Source: Lachnospiraceae bacterium (GTDB lineage Bacteria > Bacillota > Clostridia > Lachnospirales > Lachnospiraceae). From it: a DNA stretch of 63,028 nucleotides. A program made the position numbers and the translations under genes. Numbering within the stretch: position 1 is the first letter of the stretch; the number at the start of each line of letters is the position of its first letter. The stretch spans positions 1 through 63,028 of the forward strand of contig SFDP01000006.1 of the NCBI GenBank assembly GCA_004558185.1, given 5' to 3'. The notes under the pieces are model-generated. The model searched no databases, was not told the origin of the DNA, and was given only the letters and a program-made list of their open reading frames with translations. Shown here piece by piece: positions 40,830 to 50,480 of the stretch.

Positions 40830-41585
40830 ATGGGAAAAGGAAAGAATAAGACGAATCAGAAGCAGGAGAAGTATCAGCAGGAGAAGAACCGGGATGAAAA
40901 AAAAGATGTGGAGCAGGTGATTGAAAAAGAAAAATGGAAGCAGGAGCAGATCAGAGAGGAAGGCAGTACGGTCTTAAATGAGAATGAAGAAAAGCATAAT
41001 ATCCAGCTTATTACTATTATCGGTGAAGTGGAGGGGCATGATGTACTGGGAAATAATACCAAGGCTACCAAATATGAGCATATTCTGCCGGCTCTTGCCT
41101 CTATCGAGGATTCCAGTGAAATAGAGGGAGTTTTGATTCTTTTAAATACGATGGGTGGAGATGTGGAGGCAGGACTTGCCATAGCAGAGATGATCTCATC
41201 TCTGAGTAAGCCTACCGTATCCCTAGTATTGGGAGGAAGCCATTCCATAGGGGTACCTATTGCGGTGAGCAGTGATTACTCCTATATTGTACCTACGGGA
41301 ACCATGGTCATTCATCCGGTTCGGCTGAGCGGGCTGGTTATTGGAGCACAGCCTACCTTTGACTATTTCAGACAGATGCAGAACCGAATCATTCATTTTG
41401 TCAGCTCCCACTGTAAGATCAGCCCGGATCGAATGGAAGAGCTGATGATGGAAACGGGAATGCTGACCAAGGATGTAGGAACCATCCTGGTTGGAAGAGA
41501 GGCTGTAGAGGAAGGGATCATTAATGAAGTCGGGGGAATCGCACAGGCTGTTTCAAAATTGCATGAAATGATTGGAAAAAGATAA
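40830..41585 (+). CDS. ClpP-class serine protease, TepA/YmfB-like
   Basis: The ATG at 40830 has GAAGGAG eight bases ahead. An in-frame ATG at 40785 gives an Arg-rich start without a ribosome site. The 251 residues begin with a charged, Lys/Glu/Gln-rich helix (1-55). The ClpP/crotonase-like domain follows, with the nucleophile serine in GGSHSIGVP and histidine in VIHPVRLSG. TepA was reported to aid protein translocation in Bacillus and to degrade small spore proteins. Here, as in Bacillus, it lies next to spoIIIE/ftsK, which supports the assignment. Confidence 0.88.
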   Translation: MGKGKNKTNQKQEKYQQEKNRDEKKDVEQVIEKEKWKQEQIREEGSTVLNENEEKHNIQLITIIGEVEGHDVLGNNTKATKYEHILPALASIEDSSEIEGVLILLNTMGGDVEAGLAIAEMISSLSKPTVSLVLGGSHSIGVPIAVSSDYSYIVPTGTMVIHPVRLSGLVIGAQPTFDYFRQMQNRIIHFVSSHCKISPDRMEELMMETGMLTKDVGTILVGREAVEEGIINEVGGIAQAVSKLHEMIGKR

Positions 41586-41652
41586 AAGAGTATGCTATAC
41601 TAACCTAGATATTTTGTTCACAAAAATGTAAGGCAGGAAGGTTTAGTGTACT

Positions 41653-44319
41653 ATGGCTTCAAGTTCAGGCACAAGAAAAAAGAGTACGTCACACAATAAA
41701 GCAGGAACGAGCAGGCAGAGAAAGTCAGTCTCTTCAAGCAGGCAGCCGGTCAGGCGAACCAGAACTCAGGAAGAGGACAAGATAGGGAAAGAATTGCTTC
41801 TGCTGGTTTTGTTTACTGCTGTAGTGTTGCTGTTTCTCTGTAATTTCGGCGTAATAGGACCTGTGGGAGATGGGCTTAGCGGGATTCTCTTCGGCCTTTT
41901 TGGATTTATAGCCTATGTGGCTCCTTTTCTCATTTTTCTGCTGGCAGCCTTTGGAATATCCAATAAGGGAAATCCCCTGGCCATGTGGAAGCTGGCAGCA
42001 ACCATAGTTCTGCTCTTGTGCATAATGTGTCTTCTGCATCTGTTTCAGCAGGATATGGGAGCACTTGAGGGCTATTCTCCTATGGAGTTTTACCGACTGG
42101 GTAAGGAAGACAGAAGGGGCGGAGGAATTATTGGCGGTTCTCTGGCTTATTTACTTTACAGTCTTTTAGATACTCTGGGAGCCGTTCTGATTGTTATGGT
42201 TCTCCTATTGGCCAGCCTCGTTGTTTTAACGGGGAAATCTCTGGTCAGCGGAATGCAAAAAAGCGGTCAGCAGATGCTTAGCTCAGCCAGAGAGGATATG
42301 CAGCAGTATAGGGAGAATGCCCGGCGTAAAAGGCAGGAGCAGGAAGAAAGACGTCTGGTGAGGCAGGAGAAAGAGAGGGCTTATCAAGAGCAGGAGGCCA
42401 TCCGGCAAGAGAGGGAAGATGCCCAGAGGATTCTCCGTATGGACAGAAAAGTGTCCGGTGTAATGCTGGATACCAAATTAAAGAAGGAGATTCCCGTAAC
42501 CCATGAATTCCGCCATGACGATATTCATGAAATTACTTTGCAGGACCTGGAGGCACAGGTTTACGTTGAAGAGGATACAAAGCAGGCCGAGCAGAGTAAA
42601 GGGCAAAAGGACAGCTTTAATCTGGAACAGGTCAGAATTCATGGAGTGCATCCCATAGAGCTGGAGGAAACAGATGTTTATGGCGGCTCAGAGGAGCCTG
42701 AGCCGATAGAAGAGCCGACGGAAACAGAGGAGCCTGAAAAATTCATTCCCCAGACAGTCAAGCCAAAAGCAAAGGTGGAGGAGTCCAGGGACTTTGGGAG
42801 GCAGGAAATGGAAGGGATATCCCCTGACAAGCCTGCTGCTCCCAGACCCTATCAATTTCCTCCGCTGTCCTGTTTGGCTAGAATGAAGCCCAGTAAGAAT
42901 CAGGGAAGCGCCCAGCAGCTAAAGGAAACGGCTGCCCGCTTGCAGCAGACACTGGCTACCTTTGGAGTAAGAGTAACCATTACCGATATCAGTCAGGGGC
43001 CTTCCGTAACCCGATATGAGCTGCAGCCGGAGCAGGGGGTAAAGGTAAGCAAGATTGTAGGTCTTGCGGATGACATTAAATTGAATTTAGCAGCAACCGA
43101 TATTCGTATTGAGGCTCCCATTCCGGGCAAGGCCGCCGTAGGAATTGAGGTGCCCAACAAGGAGAATGCCGCAGTTGGCCTGCGGGAGCTGCTGGAAAGT
43201 AAGGAATACAGGGAATTTCCATCCAAGCTGGCCTTTGCAGTGGGGAAAGATATTGCTGGCAAGGTGGTAGTGACCGATATCGCAAAAATGCCGCATATGC
43301 TGATTGCCGGAGCTACCGGAAGCGGAAAATCGGTATGTATCAACACCTTAATTATGAGTCTTCTCTATAAGGCCAATCCAGAGGAAGTAAAGCTGATTAT
43401 GATTGATCCCAAGGTGGTGGAGTTAAGTGTTTATAACGGAATTCCCCATCTGCTGATTCCTGTGGTGACAGATCCCAAAAAGGCGGCAGGGGCGCTCCAT
43501 TGGGGAGTGGCTGAGATGACGGATCGCTATCAGAGGTTTGCCGACTTCAATGTCAGGGATTTAAAGGGCTACAATGCCCGGATAGAACAGCGTCTGGCCA
43601 AAGGTGAGTCAGATGTACCGCCCAAAATGCCGCAGATCGTAATTATTGTGGATGAGCTGGCGGATTTAATGATGGTGGCCCCCGGAGAGGTAGAGGAGTC
43701 GATCTGTCGTCTGGCTCAATTAGCCAGGGCTGCCGGAATCCATTTGATTATTGCCACCCAAAGACCCAGTGTAGATGTCATTACCGGCCTGATCAAAGCC
43801 AATATGCCCAGCCGGGTAGCCTTTGCCGTATCCAGCGGAGTGGATTCCAGAACCATTTTGGATATGAATGGGGCAGAGAAGCTCTTAGGTAAAGGTGATA
43901 TGCTGTTTTATCCCCAGGGCTATCCCAAGCCTGCCCGTATGCAGGGGGCCTTCGTTTCCGACAGAGAAGTGGGAAATGTAGTGGACTTTTTGAAGAATCA
44001 GACTTTGGGAAATGTTTACAGTGAAGATATTGAGGATAAGATAAAGAGCATGGGCACAGCTTCTTCGGCGGGAGCCTCCGGGGGTGCGGACAGCCAAAGA
44101 GATGAGTATTTTGAGGAAGCGGGCCGGTTTATTATTGATAAGGATAAGGCTTCTATCGGAATGCTGCAGCGGGTTTTCAAAATCGGATTTAATCGTGCGG
44201 CCCGTATTATGGATCAGCTTGCCGATGCAGGTGTGGTAGGCGAAGAGGAAGGAACAAAGCCCAGAAAGGTCTTAATGTCCATGGAACAATTTGAAGCCTA
44301 TATTGAAGAGGTATTATAG
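41653..44319 (+). CDS. ftsK: FtsK/SpoIIIE DNA translocase
   Basis: The 888-residue protein has four transmembrane segments (about 48-195), a long charged linker (about 200-400, with RQE-rich coiled coil and Pro/Glu blocks), and the RecA-like motor. Walker A GATGSGKS is at 553-560, Walker B IIVDELADLMM follows at about 665, and ATQRPSVDVITGLIKANMPSR is a family motif. The C-terminal gamma winged helix (about 820-888) reads orientation sequences. It pumps chromosome DNA at the division or sporulation septum. The single copy here could serve as SpoIIIE. It is monocistronic, 66 bases after TepA. Confidence 0.96.
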   Translation: MASSSGTRKKSTSHNKAGTSRQRKSVSSSRQPVRRTRTQEEDKIGKELLLLVLFTAVVLLFLCNFGVIGPVGDGLSGILFGLFGFIAYVAPFLIFLLAAFGISNKGNPLAMWKLAATIVLLLCIMCLLHLFQQDMGALEGYSPMEFYRLGKEDRRGGGIIGGSLAYLLYSLLDTLGAVLIVMVLLLASLVVLTGKSLVSGMQKSGQQMLSSAREDMQQYRENARRKRQEQEERRLVRQEKERAYQEQEAIRQEREDAQRILRMDRKVSGVMLDTKLKKEIPVTHEFRHDDIHEITLQDLEAQVYVEEDTKQAEQSKGQKDSFNLEQVRIHGVHPIELEETDVYGGSEEPEPIEEPTETEEPEKFIPQTVKPKAKVEESRDFGRQEMEGISPDKPAAPRPYQFPPLSCLARMKPSKNQGSAQQLKETAARLQQTLATFGVRVTITDISQGPSVTRYELQPEQGVKVSKIVGLADDIKLNLAATDIRIEAPIPGKAAVGIEVPNKENAAVGLRELLESKEYREFPSKLAFAVGKDIAGKVVVTDIAKMPHMLIAGATGSGKSVCINTLIMSLLYKANPEEVKLIMIDPKVVELSVYNGIPHLLIPVVTDPKKAAGALHWGVAEMTDRYQRFADFNVRDLKGYNARIEQRLAKGESDVPPKMPQIVIIVDELADLMMVAPGEVEESICRLAQLARAAGIHLIIATQRPSVDVITGLIKANMPSRVAFAVSSGVDSRTILDMNGAEKLLGKGDMLFYPQGYPKPARMQGAFVSDREVGNVVDFLKNQTLGNVYSEDIEDKIKSMGTASSAGASGGADSQRDEYFEEAGRFIIDKDKASIGMLQRVFKIGFNRAARIMDQLADAGVVGEEEGTKPRKVLMSMEQFEAYIEEVL

Positions 44320-44367
44320 ACCAAAGATAGGCAGATGCCTGAATACGCAACAGAAGAAAGAGAGGAA

Positions 44368-44449
44368 GGTTGAAAGAATTAGATTCTTTCAACCAGGGAT
44401 TTGTGCTGATGCACAAGGTCTCTGTGATTAAAATGCTGCTAAAGCAGCA
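44368..44449 (+). promoter_or_regulatory. Three-hairpin leader upstream of fhs
   Basis: Three perfect hairpins lie in series in the last 100 bases before fhs: GGTTGAAAGAA/TTCTTTCAACC (44368-44394), TTGTGC/GCACAA (44401-44416) and TGCTGCT/AGCAGCA (44434-44449). No T run follows any of them and the THF-riboswitch consensus is not visible. The last hairpin ends five bases before the ribosome site AGAGAGG, so it could affect translation start. Confidence 0.55.
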
Positions 44450-44463
44450 GAAAGAGAGGATAA

Positions 44464-46134
44464 ATGAAAACAGACATTCAAATTGCGCAGGAAGCAGTGA
44501 TGGAACCGATTTCAGAGGTGGCTAAATCCCTTGACATGAGTATGGATGAATTGGAGCTTTATGGCAGCTATAAGGCCAAGATCACGGATCAGTACATAGA
44601 CAAGGTGAAGAATAATCCTGACGGAAAGCTGATTCTGGTTACGGCAATTAATCCCACTCCCGCTGGAGAGGGAAAGACCACTACCACCGTCGGACTTGGC
44701 CAGGCCTTCGGAAAGCTGAACAAAAAAGCGGTGATCGCATTAAGGGAGCCCTCTTTAGGCCCCTGCTTTGGGGTAAAAGGAGGAGCCGCAGGTGGAGGCT
44801 ATGCACAGGTGGTTCCCATGGAAGATCTGAATTTGCATTTTACAGGAGATTTTCATGCCATTACCTCTGCCAATAATCTGTTGGCTGCTCTTCTGGACAA
44901 CCACATTCAGCAGGGGAACGAGCTGGGGATTGATACAAGAAGTGTAGTCTGGAAACGATGCCTGGATATGAACGACCGGGTTTTACGCAATGTGGTTGTA
45001 GGACTGGGAAATAAAATGGATGGGACCGTAAGAGAAGATCATTTTGTCATAACGGTGGCTTCTGAAATTATGGCTGTACTCTGCCTGGCTGACGATATGG
45101 AGGATCTGAAAGCCCGCCTGTCCCGCATGGTGGTGGCCTACAGCTTTGAGGGAAAACCGGTTACTGCAGGTGAATTGGGGGCAGTAGGTGCCATGGCTGT
45201 ATTATTAAAGGATGCGTTAAAGCCAAACCTGATCCAAACCCTTGAGCACACTCCGGCTTTGGTTCATGGCGGTCCCTTTGCCAATATTGCCCATGGCTGT
45301 AACTCCGTAAGAGCTACAAAAACAGCCCTGAAAATCGCAGATTATGTCATCACGGAGGCAGGCTTTGGCGCTGATCTGGGTGCGGAGAAATTCTTTGATA
45401 TTAAGTGCCGGATGGCAGGTCTAAAGCCTGATGCAGTGGTTCTTGTAGCCACCGTTCGAGCATTGAAATATAATGGCGGAGTAGCAAAATCAGACTTGAA
45501 TCACGAGAATCTGGAGGCTTTAGCAAAGGGAATCGTCAATTTGGAAAAGCATATGGAGAATCTTCAGAAATATGGTGTTCCTGTGGTGGTGACCCTGAAT
45601 GCCTTTGTCAGTGATACTCAGTCAGAAACCGATTTTGTGCGGAAGTTCTGCGAAGACAGAGGCTGTGAGTTTGCCCTTTCCAGAGTATGGGAAAAGGGAG
45701 GTGAAGGCGGAATCGAGCTGGCAGAAAAGGTACTGAAAACGCTGGAGGAAAAGCCTTCTGATTTCAATGTGCTGTATGAGGACAGCCTTCCCCTTAAGGA
45801 GAAAATTAGCACCATTGCCAGGGAAATTTATGGTGCCAGGGGAATCGAGCTGGCACCGGCAGCGGCCAAGCAGTTAGCAAAGCTGGAGGAATTGGGCTTT
45901 GGTCACCTGCCTGTGTGCATGGCAAAGACCCAGTATTCTCTTTCCGATAATCCCGACTTATTGGGTCGTCCTCAGGATTTTACTGTTCTGGTACGGGAAG
46001 TATACGTCAGTGCCGGTGCAGGATTTGTAGTGGTACTGACCGGTGCGGTAATGACCATGCCCGGTTTACCAAAAAAGCCCGCCGCACTCAGTATTGATGT
46101 GGATAACAGTGGAGTGATTACAGGGCTCTTTTAG
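44464..46134 (+). CDS. fhs: Formate-tetrahydrofolate ligase
   Basis: The ATG at 44464 follows AGAGAGGATAA. The 556 residues are the standard bacterial length. The ATP loop TPAGEGKTTTTVGLGQ (about 61-76) and the folate-binding region are present. The enzyme makes 10-formyl-THF from formate, ATP and THF. This supplies the formyl group for AICAR transformylase and, in acetogens, the methyl branch of the Wood-Ljungdahl pathway. It stands alone here, with no fchA or folD beside it, so an acetogenic pathway cannot be claimed from this window. Confidence 0.96.
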   Translation: MKTDIQIAQEAVMEPISEVAKSLDMSMDELELYGSYKAKITDQYIDKVKNNPDGKLILVTAINPTPAGEGKTTTTVGLGQAFGKLNKKAVIALREPSLGPCFGVKGGAAGGGYAQVVPMEDLNLHFTGDFHAITSANNLLAALLDNHIQQGNELGIDTRSVVWKRCLDMNDRVLRNVVVGLGNKMDGTVREDHFVITVASEIMAVLCLADDMEDLKARLSRMVVAYSFEGKPVTAGELGAVGAMAVLLKDALKPNLIQTLEHTPALVHGGPFANIAHGCNSVRATKTALKIADYVITEAGFGADLGAEKFFDIKCRMAGLKPDAVVLVATVRALKYNGGVAKSDLNHENLEALAKGIVNLEKHMENLQKYGVPVVVTLNAFVSDTQSETDFVRKFCEDRGCEFALSRVWEKGGEGGIELAEKVLKTLEEKPSDFNVLYEDSLPLKEKISTIAREIYGARGIELAPAAAKQLAKLEELGFGHLPVCMAKTQYSLSDNPDLLGRPQDFTVLVREVYVSAGAGFVVVLTGAVMTMPGLPKKPAALSIDVDNSGVITGLF

Positions 46135-46197
46135 AAAATGAACATGGATCTGCCATGAAGAATTTTCCAAAAGATTTAAAGGTATAGGGAATTGAGT

Positions 46198-47586
46198 ATG
46201 AAATGTCAAAAATGTGGGGCTGCTTTGGTGACAGGGCATTTATATTGTGATGTCTGTGGAGCAGAATACCAGATTGTACCGGATTTTGAGCCGGAACTGG
46301 AAATCAGCATGGCTCAGACTCTTCGTGGTGTAGGAAAATCCCTTCAACAGGAAATAAAGGATATACCTGCACAGAACAGGAAGAAAACCGCCGGAGCCGT
46401 TCCCAAGTGGGGGCTTGTCTTTCTGCTGGTATTCATTCTGGCTGCGGCTATAGGAATATGGTCGTATGTTCACTCTGTCCGATATATGGAAAAGAGGGCT
46501 CTTAAGGCCAGGACCCAGGAGGAGTATTTGACAGCGGCAGACTGGTATGGAAAACTGAAGCTGAAGCAGCCCGCAGAGGAAAAGTGGTATCTGGAAGAAG
46601 CCTGGATGTATCTGCAACAGGGAAAAACAGAAGAGGCTATGGCTTTGGGAATGCAGGCTTTGGAAAGTGATATGGAGACAGAGGCTGTCTATCGGTTTCT
46701 GCTGGAGCTTTGCCTGCAGCAGGAGGAATATCAGCAGGTGAATGACCTGTTAGGCCTGTGCCGGATGGAAAGTCTAAGGCAGGAATACGCTGATTACCTG
46801 GCTCCGCAGCCTCAGGCAAACTATTCCAGCGGATGCTATGATACCATATTGGAGCTGACCTTGAGCGGCCCTGACCAGGGGAACATTTATTATAGCTTAG
46901 ACGGCTCGCCGCCGGATACTCATGGAATTCCTTATCGGGAACCTATCGTTATGGGAAATGGTGAGTATGACCTGCAGGCTTTGTACATAAACCCCTATGG
47001 GGTTGTCAGCACTGCGCTCCAATTAGCGATTGAAATTGAGGCCGCTGCACCTCTGGCACCAATGGTAGAGCCGGAAAGCGGAACCTATGAGCAGGCAGGG
47101 GAAATCCGTGTGTCAATAGAAGAGGAAACGGAGGTATTTTATACTACAGACGGTACAATGCCGAACCGGGACAGTATTCCCTATAAGGAGCCTGTTCCCA
47201 TGCCCCTGGGGGAGAGCCATTTTACCTTTATTGCCTATCGGGGAGAGGAGTTATCGGGAGAAATTACCAGACGGGATTATCTGCTGAATATCAAAACCGG
47301 TATCACCCCTGAGGAAGCGGGAGATTTACTGGTACAGAAAATGATTCAAAAAGGGCATATACTGGATAAAAATGGAGCCCTTACCGGTTATTACGGCGTA
47401 CATCGTTATTTTTACGCCTATCCGCTCCTATTGGGGGATAAGCATTATTATGTTTTCGCAGAACATTATCTGGAGAATGAGATAAATCAGAAAACGGGTC
47501 AGCTTTATGCCGTTGATGTGATAGAAGGAAATTGCCGGCGGCTGCTCAAAGAGGAGGCCGGAGGATATAGCCTAGAAGAAATCTAA
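46198..47586 (+). CDS. Zinc-ribbon, TPR and chitobiase-like beta-domain membrane protein
   Basis: The ATG at 46198 gives 462 residues. A double zinc ribbon (CQKCGAALV ... CDVCGAEY) at 3-27 is followed by one transmembrane segment (about 68-88). Outside come a helical TPR-like region (about 100-200, with repeated EEAMALGMQAL-type units) and two copies of a beta-domain with YYSLDGSPPDT and YTTDGTMPNRD, as in chitobiase C-terminal (CHB_HEX) modules. The last 90 residues are unassigned. Similar modular proteins are common in Lachnospiraceae. Function unknown, possibly surface scaffolding. Confidence 0.78.
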   Translation: MKCQKCGAALVTGHLYCDVCGAEYQIVPDFEPELEISMAQTLRGVGKSLQQEIKDIPAQNRKKTAGAVPKWGLVFLLVFILAAAIGIWSYVHSVRYMEKRALKARTQEEYLTAADWYGKLKLKQPAEEKWYLEEAWMYLQQGKTEEAMALGMQALESDMETEAVYRFLLELCLQQEEYQQVNDLLGLCRMESLRQEYADYLAPQPQANYSSGCYDTILELTLSGPDQGNIYYSLDGSPPDTHGIPYREPIVMGNGEYDLQALYINPYGVVSTALQLAIEIEAAAPLAPMVEPESGTYEQAGEIRVSIEEETEVFYTTDGTMPNRDSIPYKEPVPMPLGESHFTFIAYRGEELSGEITRRDYLLNIKTGITPEEAGDLLVQKMIQKGHILDKNGALTGYYGVHRYFYAYPLLLGDKHYYVFAEHYLENEINQKTGQLYAVDVIEGNCRRLLKEEAGGYSLEEI

Positions 47587-47677
47587 GATTAGACTTGCGT
47601 TTTTGGGTTTGATGAATTAGGATAAAAATTAGACTGTAATCAGGATGAGAATGCCAAGATGCAGAATGGAGGATATC

Positions 47678-48556
47678 ATGTACAAAATCATAAGAGCCGA
47701 AGAGTTGACAACGAATATCTACCTTATGGATGTGGAAGCGCCCAGGGTCGCCAAAAGATGTGAGCCGGGACAGTTCATTATCGTAAGATTAGATGAAGAG
47801 GGCGAGAGAATTCCATTGACCATTTGTGACTATGATCGCAGTAAGGGAACCATTACCATCGTCTTTCAGGTAGTGGGTGCCGAAACCTTTAGAATGGCCG
47901 GATTGAAGGTCGGAGACAGCTTCCATGATTTCGTGGGGCCTCTTGGCTGTGCTTCTGAGCTGATTCATGAGGATGAGGCTGCGTTAAAATCAAAAAGAAT
48001 TCTTTTTGTGGCCGGAGGGGTAGGTACTGCGCCCGTATATCCCCAGGTAAAGTGGCTCCATGAACGGGGAATAGCGGCCGATGTAATTGTAGGCGCTAAA
48101 AATAAAGACCTGCTGATCTTAGAAAAGGAGATGGAGGCAGTAGCCGGAAATCTCTATGTAACTACTGATGATGGTTCCTACGGAAGAAAGGGAATGGTGA
48201 CCAATACCATTCAGGAGCTGGTAGACGGTGGAAAGCAGTATGACCTGTGCATTGCCATTGGTCCCATGATTATGATGAAATTTGTCAGTCTTTTGACGAA
48301 AGACTTGAATATTCCTACTGTAGTCAGTTTAAATCCCATTATGGTAGACGGAACCGGAATGTGCGGTGCCTGCCGTGTAACCGTTGGGGAAGAAATTAAA
48401 TTTGCCTGTGTAGACGGACCGGAGTTTGACGGACATCTGGTAAACTTTGATGAAGCAATGAAACGCCAGCAGATCTATAAGACCGCAGAGGGCAGAGCTT
48501 TCTTACAGGAAAAGGAAGGAAATACCCATCATGGCGGCTGTGGTAACTGCAGCTAA
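47678..48556 (+). CDS. nfnA: NfnA-type ferredoxin-NADP oxidoreductase, FAD/2Fe-2S subunit
   Basis: The ATG at 47678 is chosen because GGAGG lies five bases ahead. The 292 residues resemble dihydroorotate dehydrogenase electron-transfer subunits: an FAD barrel (GERIPLTICDYD), an NAD-binding part (VAGGVGTAPVYPQ) and a C-terminal 2Fe-2S site (GMCGACRV ... FACVDGPEFDGH). Paired with the next gene it forms the NADH-dependent reduced ferredoxin:NADP oxidoreductase, which bifurcates electrons from two NADPH to NAD and ferredoxin, or the reverse. The complex ties fermentation to biosynthetic NADPH. Confidence 0.9.
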   Translation: MYKIIRAEELTTNIYLMDVEAPRVAKRCEPGQFIIVRLDEEGERIPLTICDYDRSKGTITIVFQVVGAETFRMAGLKVGDSFHDFVGPLGCASELIHEDEAALKSKRILFVAGGVGTAPVYPQVKWLHERGIAADVIVGAKNKDLLILEKEMEAVAGNLYVTTDDGSYGRKGMVTNTIQELVDGGKQYDLCIAIGPMIMMKFVSLLTKDLNIPTVVSLNPIMVDGTGMCGACRVTVGEEIKFACVDGPEFDGHLVNFDEAMKRQQIYKTAEGRAFLQEKEGNTHHGGCGNCS

Positions 48557-48578
48557 ACGGGAACTAGGGAGGAAAGTA

Positions 48579-49967
48579 ATGGACGTATTAACAAAGATTC
48601 CTGTAAAAGAGCAGGATGCAAAGAAAAGAGCAACCAATTTTGATGAAGTATGTTTAGGCTATACCCTGGAAGAAGCCATGGCTGAGGCTTCCCGGTGTAT
48701 TAACTGTAAAAATGCCCATTGTATAGAGGGCTGTCCGGTATCCATCAATATTCCTGCTTTTCTGGCAAAGCTGAAAGACGGGGAGGTTGAAGCCGCTTAC
48801 CAGATCATCAGTGAGTCCTCTGCCTTGCCGGCTGTCTGTGGTCGTGTCTGCCCTCAGGAAACTCAGTGCGAAGGAGTTTGTATTCGAGGAATCAAGGGCG
48901 ATCCGGTTTCTATCGGAAAGCTGGAGCGATTTGTGGCCGACTGGGCTTGCGAAAAAGGAATCAAGCCGGAAGGGGCGAAAGAGAAGAAAGGAAAAAAGGT
49001 GGCTGTTATCGGCTCCGGGCCTGCCGGACTTACCTGTGCAGGAGATTTGGCCAGAATGGGCTATGAGGTCACCATTTTTGAGGCCCTTCATGAGGTGGGC
49101 GGTGTATTGGTGTACGGAATACCGGAATTTCGTCTTCCTAAAGAAGGGGTAGTAGCAAAGGAAATCGAAAACGTTAAGTCCCTGGGAGTTAAGATCGAAA
49201 CCAACGTGGTGGTAGGAAAATCGGTAACCATCGATGAACTGATGACTGAGGAAGGCTTTGAGGCTGTTTTTATCGGCTCCGGTGCGGGGCTTCCCAAATT
49301 TATGGGTATTCCCGGAGAGAACGCCAATGGGGTATTTTCTGCCAATGAGTATCTGACCAGAGCGAATCTGATGAAGGCCTTTGACGAAAATTCCACTACA
49401 CCGATTATGCGTGGGGGAAAAGTAGCCGTAATCGGCGGCGGCAATGTGGCCATGGATGCTGCCAGAACTGCACTCCGTATGGGAGCCGAGGTGCATATTG
49501 TTTACCGGAGAAGTGAGGAAGAGCTTCCTGCCCGGTTGGAAGAGATTCACCATGCCAAGGAAGAGGGGATCATTTTTGATTTATTGACGAATCCTACTGA
49601 GATCCTTGTGGATGAAAATGGCTGGGTCTGCGGTATGAGATGTGTGCGGATGGAGTTGGGTGAACCGGATGCTTCCGGCAGAAGACGTCCTATTGTAAAA
49701 GAGGGGTCTGAATTTGTCATGGAAGTCAATGCGGTGATCATGTCCCTGGGAACCAGTCCTAATCCATTGATCTCTTCCACCACCGAAGGGTTGGAAATTA
49801 ACAAATGGCAGTGTATCGTAGCCGATGAAGAATTGGGAAGGACCAGCAAAGAAGGAGTTTTTGCCGGAGGAGATGCGGTAACCGGCGCTGCGACGGTTAT
49901 TTTGGCCATGGGTGCAGGGAAGGCTGCAGCCAAAGGAATTGATGAATACCTGAGTAGTAAGTCATAA
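48579..49967 (+). CDS. nfnB: NfnB-type subunit (glutamate synthase small-subunit family)
   Basis: The ATG at 48579 follows GGGAGGAAAGTA and gives 462 residues. The N-terminal domain has the Cys sets CINCKNAHCIEGCP and CGRVCPQETQCEGVC for two 4Fe-4S clusters. Two nucleotide-binding domains follow, with VIGSGPAGLTCAGDLA and VIGGGNVAMDAARTA. This family is often annotated as NADPH glutamate synthase subunit. Directly beside an NfnA homologue, and with no gltB large subunit in the window, the NfnB role is the better reading. It overlaps nothing and is 23 bases after nfnA. Confidence 0.9.
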   Translation: MDVLTKIPVKEQDAKKRATNFDEVCLGYTLEEAMAEASRCINCKNAHCIEGCPVSINIPAFLAKLKDGEVEAAYQIISESSALPAVCGRVCPQETQCEGVCIRGIKGDPVSIGKLERFVADWACEKGIKPEGAKEKKGKKVAVIGSGPAGLTCAGDLARMGYEVTIFEALHEVGGVLVYGIPEFRLPKEGVVAKEIENVKSLGVKIETNVVVGKSVTIDELMTEEGFEAVFIGSGAGLPKFMGIPGENANGVFSANEYLTRANLMKAFDENSTTPIMRGGKVAVIGGGNVAMDAARTALRMGAEVHIVYRRSEEELPARLEEIHHAKEEGIIFDLLTNPTEILVDENGWVCGMRCVRMELGEPDASGRRRPIVKEGSEFVMEVNAVIMSLGTSPNPLISSTTEGLEINKWQCIVADEELGRTSKEGVFAGGDAVTGAATVILAMGAGKAAAKGIDEYLSSKS

Positions 49968-49976
49968 GAGGCCGGG

Positions 49977-50456
49977 ATGAAAATTACCGTCATTGCAGTG
50001 GGAAAGGTGAAGGAAAAGTTTTACCGCGATGCCCTTGCCGAATATGAGAAGCGCCTTTTACGTTATTGTAAGCTGGAGATTCTGGAAGTGGCAGATGAAA
50101 AAACACCGGAGTATGCAAGCAAAAGGGAAGAGGAACAGATTCTGGAAAAGGAGGCCCAGCGGATAATCAAGTGTATTCGGCCGGGTATGCAGGTTTTTTC
50201 CCTTTCCATCGAAGGGGAGACCTTCAGTTCCCCTCAGTTTGCCGAATTTATCGAGAGGGAGGGCCTTCAGGGACATAGCTGGCTGTGCTTTATCATAGGA
50301 GGCTCTCTGGGTCTGCATCCTACAGTGGGAAAATATTGCCAAAAGGCGATCAGCTTTTCGGCTCTGACCTTTCCCCATCAGCTCATGAGGGTTATCCTGC
50401 TGGAGCAGATATATCGGAGTTATCGAATTATTCATCAAGAACCCTATCATAAATGA
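49977..50456 (+). CDS. rlmH: 23S rRNA pseudouridine-1915 N3-methyltransferase
   Basis: The 159-residue protein is the usual RlmH size. The SPOUT fold shows in IIGGSLGLHP (cofactor loop) and the C-terminal knot LRVILLEQIYRSYRI with PYHK at the end. It methylates pseudouridine 1915 in helix 69 of 23S rRNA. The start lies nine bases after the nfnB stop, with a weak AAGAGG site, so translation may depend on coupling. Confidence 0.95.
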   Translation: MKITVIAVGKVKEKFYRDALAEYEKRLLRYCKLEILEVADEKTPEYASKREEEQILEKEAQRIIKCIRPGMQVFSLSIEGETFSSPQFAEFIEREGLQGHSWLCFIIGGSLGLHPTVGKYCQKAISFSALTFPHQLMRVILLEQIYRSYRIIHQEPYHK

Positions 50457-50480
50457 TTTTCTCCTGCCATATATATAAGT

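Noticed and set aside
44320..44463. THF riboswitch upstream of fhs
   Set aside because: The conserved folate-binding core is not recognisable. The hairpins are reported as an unassigned leader.
48654..49553. Minus-strand open frame (299 codons) opposite nfnB
   Set aside because: It is a shadow of a well-supported gene, with His/Ser-rich, unlikely protein.
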